Origin: Croceibacterium aestuarii
Lineage (GTDB): Bacteria; Pseudomonadota; Alphaproteobacteria; Sphingomonadales; Sphingomonadaceae
Assembly (NCBI RefSeq): GCF_030657335.1
Contig: NZ_CP131039.1
Location: 3,178,501 to 3,242,500, forward strand
Reading direction: 5' to 3'
Length of the DNA stretch: 64,000 nucleotides
Positions 60,627-64,000 of this stretch are shown here, piece after piece (position 1 is the first letter of the stretch; the number at the start of each line of letters is the position of its first letter). The notes under the pieces were generated by a model, which ran no database searches, was not told the DNA's origin, and worked only from the letters and a program-made list of their open reading frames with translations. A program made the position numbers and the translations under genes.

Positions 60627-61332
60627 GTGCTCCATTGTAAGTTTTTGCTCTCGGCTGCTCTTTTGATCCGGCTTAGTGGTTGCAAATTGGAGCAGACGCC
60701 CGCTGATCGACTTGTTTCGTTGATTGAACGTAACGATGTTCCAGTCGTGCTGGATTTGGAAACTGTTGGCGCAATCAATTCACCTGCGAGCGATGGGTTG
60801 ACCCCTGTATCACGCGGTGTCAGACCGATCTGTGAAACGAGAAACCGTCAAAAGATTGATACGAAATGGGGCCGACCCCTTCGTGCGGGTCGACAAGATC
60901 AATAGCTATCCAATCCGCCGCGCGAGACGGAACAACGAAGTTTTTAAAATTCTCGCTTGCTCGCAATTCGATATCAATACTCGCTTTGAGTCCATCGATC
61001 CAAATAGCGCCATTTATCGGCATTATCCGAACATCCTGTTCGACGCGGTAATCGATGGTGATGGTGAGTCCGTCCGCACCATCCTGGATTGTGGAGGAAA
61101 CACCGAAGTCAGGGACGACGAAGGCAAAACGCCACTCCTCCGCGCTGCTCTGGTCAACGACTACGATATGGTCTTTCTCCTTCTGCGCAATGGCGCGGAC
61201 GCAACTGTTCGCGACAATGACGGGAACGATTTTCTGCTCTCTTTGGAGAACGTCCCACGGAATCATTCAGCCAGAGAACGCCAGGTTAGAATCATGGTTT
61301 CCAAGCGCGGACTTCATTGCCAAGGGGCGTGA
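60627..61332 (+). pseudogene. Ankyrin-repeat lipoprotein gene with a frameshift
   Basis: The 5' part (from GTG 60627) encodes LLSAALLIRLSGC, a lipobox, then LVSLIERNDVPVVLDLETVG and DGLTPVSRGV. Shortly after 60811 the ankyrin pattern passes into the next frame: SVKRETVKRLIRNGADPFVR, then later ILFDAVIDGDGESVRTILDC, EGKTPLLRAALVNDYDMVFL and LLRNGADATVRDNDGND. Removing one G at about 60816 (CGCGGTG to CGCGTG) joins them into one protein of about 234 residues with three to four ankyrin repeats. A recent frameshift or a sequencing error are both possible. Confidence 0.7.
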
Positions 61333-61769
61333 CGGGGTATGGCCACGAAGTCCGCCTTCCTCCCATCTTCGCCATTCAGGAGCCGCTCGGAACAGCCTGA
61401 AAGCGGACATCACTTGAGTCTGTCGGCTATGACCGCTTGCGATCGCGGCGAGTGTTTTTGCTAATGTCCGGGATCGGGGCGCAAAACCCACCTTTTTCAC
61501 TCTCCGACAACTACGCGCGAAACCGGGCGCAAGATGTAACAGCGACAGCCCTTGCCTCCCGACTGCGCAAAGCCGAAGATTAGCGAAACGGAAGTTGTGG
61601 CAGACCTTTTTAGAAGCCGAATTTAGCGGCCAAGGCTATTGCACTGCGAATCGCCTCGATTCATGGTGCCCGCATCGAGACCGCGACAGGGTGCCACGGC
61701 AGGGTGCCACGCGGTTTTGAATCGCAGGGAAACCTGAAGCTTTTCAGGTGCTTGGGCCAATCGAAAAAA
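61333..61769. other. 437-bp gene-free stretch next to tRNA-Trp
   Basis: No gene is supported. It contains a 13-bp tandem duplication, CAGGGTGCCACGG at 61687-61699 followed by CAGGGTGCCACGC, and fragments near 61396-61440 (AAAGCGGACATCA and GTCTGTCGGCTATGACCGC) that resemble debris of a dispersed repeat. It forms the tRNA-proximal end of the proposed island. Confidence 0.5.
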
Positions 61770-61783
61770 TGGCAGGGGTGACA
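61767..61783. repeat. attachment-like direct repeat, tRNA copy
   Basis: AAATGGCAGGGGTGACA covers the last 14 nt of tRNA-Trp (61770-61783, including the encoded CCA) plus 3 nt beyond its 3' end, and matches 59082-59098 at 16 of 17 positions. Confidence 0.65.
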
Positions 61784-61845
61784 GGATTCGAACCCGTGGC
61801 CCTCGGTTTTGGAGACCGATGCTCTACCAGCTGAGCTACACCCCT
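61770..61845 (-). tRNA. trnW: tRNA-Trp (CCA anticodon)
   Basis: A 76-nt cloverleaf: acceptor AGGGGTG / CACCCCT, D-arm with AGCTCAGCTGGTAGAGC, anticodon stem TCGGT / ACCGA around loop CTCCAAA, T-arm with GGTTCGAATCC, discriminator G and encoded CCA. The anticodon CCA reads UGG. In related bacteria it lies directly before secE; here it is 4.4 kb away on the same strand. Confidence 0.97.
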
Positions 61846-61923
61846 GCAGGGAGCCGCGCCTCTAAGACGGCGAATGCAAATTGGCAAGGCGGTTGCCGCG
61901 GCGCTGTGCTAGGATTGCTGTCG

Positions 61924-62688
61924 ATGCACGCGCCCGCTCCGCCGACCATCCCGCCAGAAACACTGCTGCTGGCTTATCGCAGCGGGATTTTCCCCATGGC
62001 GGACGGCCGCGAGGATCCCGAAATCTTCTACGTCGAGCCGCGCAATCGCGCGATCCTGCCGCTCGAGAGGTTTCATTGCTCGCGCACGCTTGCCAAGTTG
62101 CTCCGCCAGGACCGTTTCGGAGTAACCTGCAACCAGGCCTTCGGCAGCGTCATTGCCGCCTGTGCCGAGCCGCGCCCCGAGCACCCCGAGACCTGGATCA
62201 GCCGCCGCATCGAGGCGAGCTACTGCGCGTTGCACGACGCCGGCTACGCTCACTCGATCGAGGTCTGGGCTGGCGACGACCTGGTGGGCGGGCTTTACGG
62301 CGTGGGCTTCGAAGGGGTGTTCTGCGGCGAATCGATGTTCAGCCGGCAGTCCAACGCCTCGAAGGTTGCACTGGCCTGGCTGGTGGCGGCGATGCGTAAA
62401 GCAGGGATGCGCCTGCTCGACTGCCAGTTCATGACCGAGCACCTCGAAACGATGGGCGCGGTCGAAGTCTCGCAGGCGCGCTACCTCTCGCTTCTCGGCA
62501 CCGCCCAGGGCCCGCGCTCGAGCTGGTCTCAGGCGGTCGGAGAGTCGGGGCTCGAAGAGGGGCTCGGCGCGGGCGAGGGCGCGCTTTCGCTTCCCGAAGG
62601 TTTCGCGCTGCTGTTCGAGGACGACGACGGAGCCGGCGCATCCTCGCCCGGAAAGCGCATTGCGCAAGACTTGATCCACACGTCGTAA
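61924..62688 (+). CDS. aat: Leucyl/phenylalanyl-tRNA--protein transferase, 254 aa
   Basis: The enzyme attaches Leu or Phe to the N-terminus of proteins, marking them for ClpAP (N-degron pathway). It shows LLLAYRSGIFPMADGREDPE, IFYVEPRNRAILPLERFHCS, WISRRIEASYCALHDAGYAH and EGVFCGESMFSRQSNASKVA, LLDCQFMTEHLETMGAVEV. ATG at 61924 gives the family N-terminus. The last 45 residues (LGAGEGALSLPEGFALLFED) extend beyond the usual end and lie antisense to the DUF2155 gene, overlapping it by 160 bp. Confidence 0.94.
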   Translation: MHAPAPPTIPPETLLLAYRSGIFPMADGREDPEIFYVEPRNRAILPLERFHCSRTLAKLLRQDRFGVTCNQAFGSVIAACAEPRPEHPETWISRRIEASYCALHDAGYAHSIEVWAGDDLVGGLYGVGFEGVFCGESMFSRQSNASKVALAWLVAAMRKAGMRLLDCQFMTEHLETMGAVEVSQARYLSLLGTAQGPRSSWSQAVGESGLEEGLGAGEGALSLPEGFALLFEDDDGAGASSPGKRIAQDLIHTS

Positions 62689-63125
62689 ACCGGGTGTTCG
62701 ACGACGTTGACCGCCGGCGCGTTCTTGAACAGCCAGCCGGAGAAGACTTTGTGCCAGGCGAAGTCGGAACGGACATCGCTGCGCTCGCGCACCAGGACCT
62801 GGACGAAGGCGCCTTCCTCGGGGTCGGATTCCCACGGCGCCGTCTTCTCGCAGGCCGAAAGGCGCACCACGACGTTGCCGACGCGGCGCGATTCGCCCGG
62901 TTTCATCACCAGGTCCTGCGAGATGTTGTTGCGCTTGTTGAGCAGCCCCAGCGTGGCGACCCGCTCGGCCATCGGCGTACCGATCGAATCCTGCCCGGCA
63001 AACGTTGGGGCGCTCGATTGCGCCAACTCGGCGGGAACTTCGGTTTCGACCGCCTCGGGCGCGGGCGCCTTGCCCGAGCACGCCGCCAGCACCAGCACCG
63101 ACGGCAGGAGCGCAAGCGCCCGCAT
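62529..63125 (-). CDS. DUF2155-family lipoprotein, 198 aa
   Basis: Lipobox LAAC at residues 13-16, then a conserved DUF2155 core: GLLNKRNNISQDLVMKPGES, VVVRLSACEKTAPWESDPEE, GAFVQVLVRERSDVRSDFAW and KVFSGWLFKNAPAVNVVEHP, ending VYDVWIKSC. The final 45 residues are a Ser/Pro-rich, probably disordered tail (PSSSSNSSAKPSGSESAPSP), encoded opposite the 3' end of aat. Function unknown. It starts 2 bp after the NDUFA12 stop, so the two are one operon. Confidence 0.88.
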   Translation of the reverse strand: MRALALLPSVLVLAACSGKAPAPEAVETEVPAELAQSSAPTFAGQDSIGTPMAERVATLGLLNKRNNISQDLVMKPGESRRVGNVVVRLSACEKTAPWESDPEEGAFVQVLVRERSDVRSDFAWHKVFSGWLFKNAPAVNVVEHPVYDVWIKSCAMRFPGEDAPAPSSSSNSSAKPSGSESAPSPAPSPSSSPDSPTA

Positions 63126-63127
63126 GA

Positions 63128-63550
63128 TCAGGCGTCCGGGGTCCAGGCTTCGTAGTCTCCGGTCGCTGCCGCGCGCCTGCCCCCGCGTTCGAGCGCGCCG
63201 GCAGGACGATAGGCGCCCGGCGTGCCGGTCGCGTTCGGGGTATAGTCCACTTCCCAGATCTTGGCCGGCTGCAGGTGACTTTCGGGCAGCTCGTCGTAGG
63301 ATTGGTGCAGCCAGCCGTGCCACTCCGGCGGCACCCGGCTCGCGTCGTTGGCGCCGTTGTAGATCACCCAGCGGCGTTCGCCTCCGTGGGCCCGCTGTGC
63401 CCAGGCCTTTCCGGCCGAGTCGTCTTTCGAGCGGTAATATTTGTTGCCCTGGGCGTCGGTGCCGACGTGTTCGCCGTTGCGCGCCGACCACAGCATCGTG
63501 CCGAACGTGGCGCCGTTCCACCAGGTGAAGATCTTGCCGAGGAAGCTCAT
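63128..63550 (-). CDS. NDUFA12-family complex I accessory protein, 140 aa
   Basis: Homologue of mitochondrial NDUFA12 (B17.2), an accessory subunit of NADH:ubiquinone oxidoreductase kept in alphaproteobacteria. Motifs: IFTWWNGATFGTMLWSARNG, EHVGTDAQGNKYYRSKDD, RRWVIYNGANDASRVPPEWH and GWLHQSYDELPES. The G-x-D-x-x-G-N-x-Y-Y and P-P-E-W-H-x-W-L-H signatures are diagnostic. Confidence 0.94.
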   Translation of the reverse strand: MSFLGKIFTWWNGATFGTMLWSARNGEHVGTDAQGNKYYRSKDDSAGKAWAQRAHGGERRWVIYNGANDASRVPPEWHGWLHQSYDELPESHLQPAKIWEVDYTPNATGTPGAYRPAGALERGGRRAAATGDYEAWTPDA

Positions 63551-63595
63551 GTGCTCGCCGTTAGCGGCTGACTGCGGGCGCTGGCAAGCGCGACC

Positions 63596-64000
63596 TCACC
63601 ACGTCACCCGCGCACCGGGCATGATGCCCAGTTCTTTTGCCCGCCCGCCGGGAATCTCCAGCACCGCGATCGCCGGTCCGGCGGATGGAATCGGCGTTTC
63701 CGAATAGGGTACGGCATCGGCGGCGATATTGCTGACCAGGTGGTCCGGGCCGATGAACAGCAGGTCGAGCGAGATGACCGTGTTGTGCATCCAGAAGCTG
63801 CGCGCCTGGGGCGGCCCCTCGGTGGGGAAAAGCATGCCTTCATTCGGCCCCAGCTCGGTGCGGAACATCAGGCCGCGGGCCTGGTTCTCGCTGGTCTTGG
63901 CCACTTCGACGCGAAAAGCGTGGGTCTTGCCGTTCTGCGTAACCGTTAAGGGAATGACTTCGAGGCCGGAGACGGGGTGCACGCCGGTCGTCTCGACTGC
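63596..64000 (-). CDS. DUF192-family protein, C-terminal part (cut by window edge)
   Basis: The frame stays open to the window end, so the N-terminus (probably a signal peptide) is missing. The visible 134 residues are the DUF192 domain: FRVEVAKTSENQARGLMFRT, GMLFPTEGPPQARSFWMHNT, VISLDLLFIGPDHLVSNIAA and GPAIAVLEIPGGRAKELGIM. The M-F-R and F-W-M-x-N-T motifs are typical. The family is small, secreted and of unknown function. It lies 45 bp upstream of the NDUFA12 gene. Confidence 0.9.
   Translation of the reverse strand, partial: AVETTGVHPVSGLEVIPLTVTQNGKTHAFRVEVAKTSENQARGLMFRTELGPNEGMLFPTEGPPQARSFWMHNTVISLDLLFIGPDHLVSNIAADAVPYSETPIPSAGPAIAVLEIPGGRAKELGIMPGARVTW

Larger units (their letters stand above)
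59099..61766. mobile_element. Remnant genomic island at the tRNA-Trp 3' end
   Basis: The segment lies between the two 17-bp direct repeats. It is visibly poorer in GC than its surroundings and holds a secreted protein, two predicted lipoproteins (one frameshifted) and degenerate repeats, none with housekeeping roles. Integration into the 3' end of a tRNA gene that stays intact is the classical tyrosine-recombinase pattern. No integrase gene remains in the segment, so it would be a decayed or internally deleted element. Confidence 0.55.

Noticed and set aside
59099-61766. Integrase or transposase inside the proposed island
   Set aside because: No frame in the segment shows recombinase or transposase motifs; the island call rests on the repeats and composition only.

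Overview
The window is GC-rich alphaproteobacterial DNA and most resembles a sphingomonad (order Sphingomonadales: Novosphingobium, Erythrobacter or Sphingobium-like). Signs of this are two TonB-dependent receptors, a protocatechuate 4,5-dioxygenase pair (LigA/LigB), a LigM-type tetrahydrofolate-dependent O-demethylase, a stilbene-cleaving carotenoid-oxygenase homologue, an NDUFA12-type complex I accessory protein, and the block aat - DUF2155 - NDUFA12. The genus cannot be fixed from the sequence alone.

Region 1 (1-7.2 kb): the start of a zinc alcohol dehydrogenase cut by the window edge, an aldehyde dehydrogenase, a disordered Q/G/E-rich protein, a TonB receptor with a divergent secreted NTF2-fold protein, an RlpA lipoprotein, and a PepSY membrane protein behind two Fur-like boxes.

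Region 2 (7.2-29.5 kb): an oxidative catabolic cluster in several operons. (a) QorB-like reductase, PQQ/heme c alcohol dehydrogenase, aldehyde dehydrogenase. (b) SDR, 4-cresol-dehydrogenase-type flavoprotein, cytochrome c, Tat-type secreted protein. (c) A double-NTF2 protein with an MFS transporter. (d) TetR and MarR regulators. (e) A lignostilbene-dioxygenase-like enzyme followed by two secreted proteins. (f) GMC oxidoreductase, SnoaL-like protein, SDR, DUF3237 protein. Four divergent promoters in this region (centres near 11900, 15766, 20891 and 29017) share the inverted repeat TAAC-N4-GTTA, which suggests one regulon covering about 20 kb. Eight NTF2-fold proteins lie in the window, three of them double-domain paralogues.

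Region 3 (29.5-46.1 kb): one-carbon and ring-cleavage functions. These are a MetE-like zinc methyltransferase with an IclR regulator, a serine hydrolase, a one-helix ToxR-like regulator divergent from a TonB receptor, an alpha/beta hydrolase with LigM divergent from MetF and FolD, a Baeyer-Villiger-type flavoprotein, a MoaB/CinA protein, the third double-NTF2 protein, and LigB/LigA. Methyl groups removed from methoxy-aromatics by LigM would enter folate metabolism through MetF and FolD, and the resulting catechol would be opened by LigAB. A lignin-derived or phenylpropanoid substrate fits best, but the exact substrate is inferred.

Region 4 (46.2-64 kb): housekeeping genes with insertions. A DUF421 protein and a membrane protein with a degenerate metalloprotease motif precede the tRNA-Trp / secE / nusG / rplK / rplA series on the minus strand. 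That series is interrupted twice: by a 1918-residue autotransporter with a LuxR regulator between nusG and rplK, and by a glycosyltransferase plus a small AT-richer island between tRNA-Trp and secE. The island is bounded by a 17-bp near-perfect copy of the tRNA-Trp 3' end. The window closes with aat, DUF2155, NDUFA12 and a DUF192 gene cut by the edge.

Broken genes: a DUF6152 gene with an in-frame amber codon where the family usually has Trp, and a frameshifted ankyrin-repeat lipoprotein gene in the island. No CRISPR array, rRNA, transposase or replication origin was seen.
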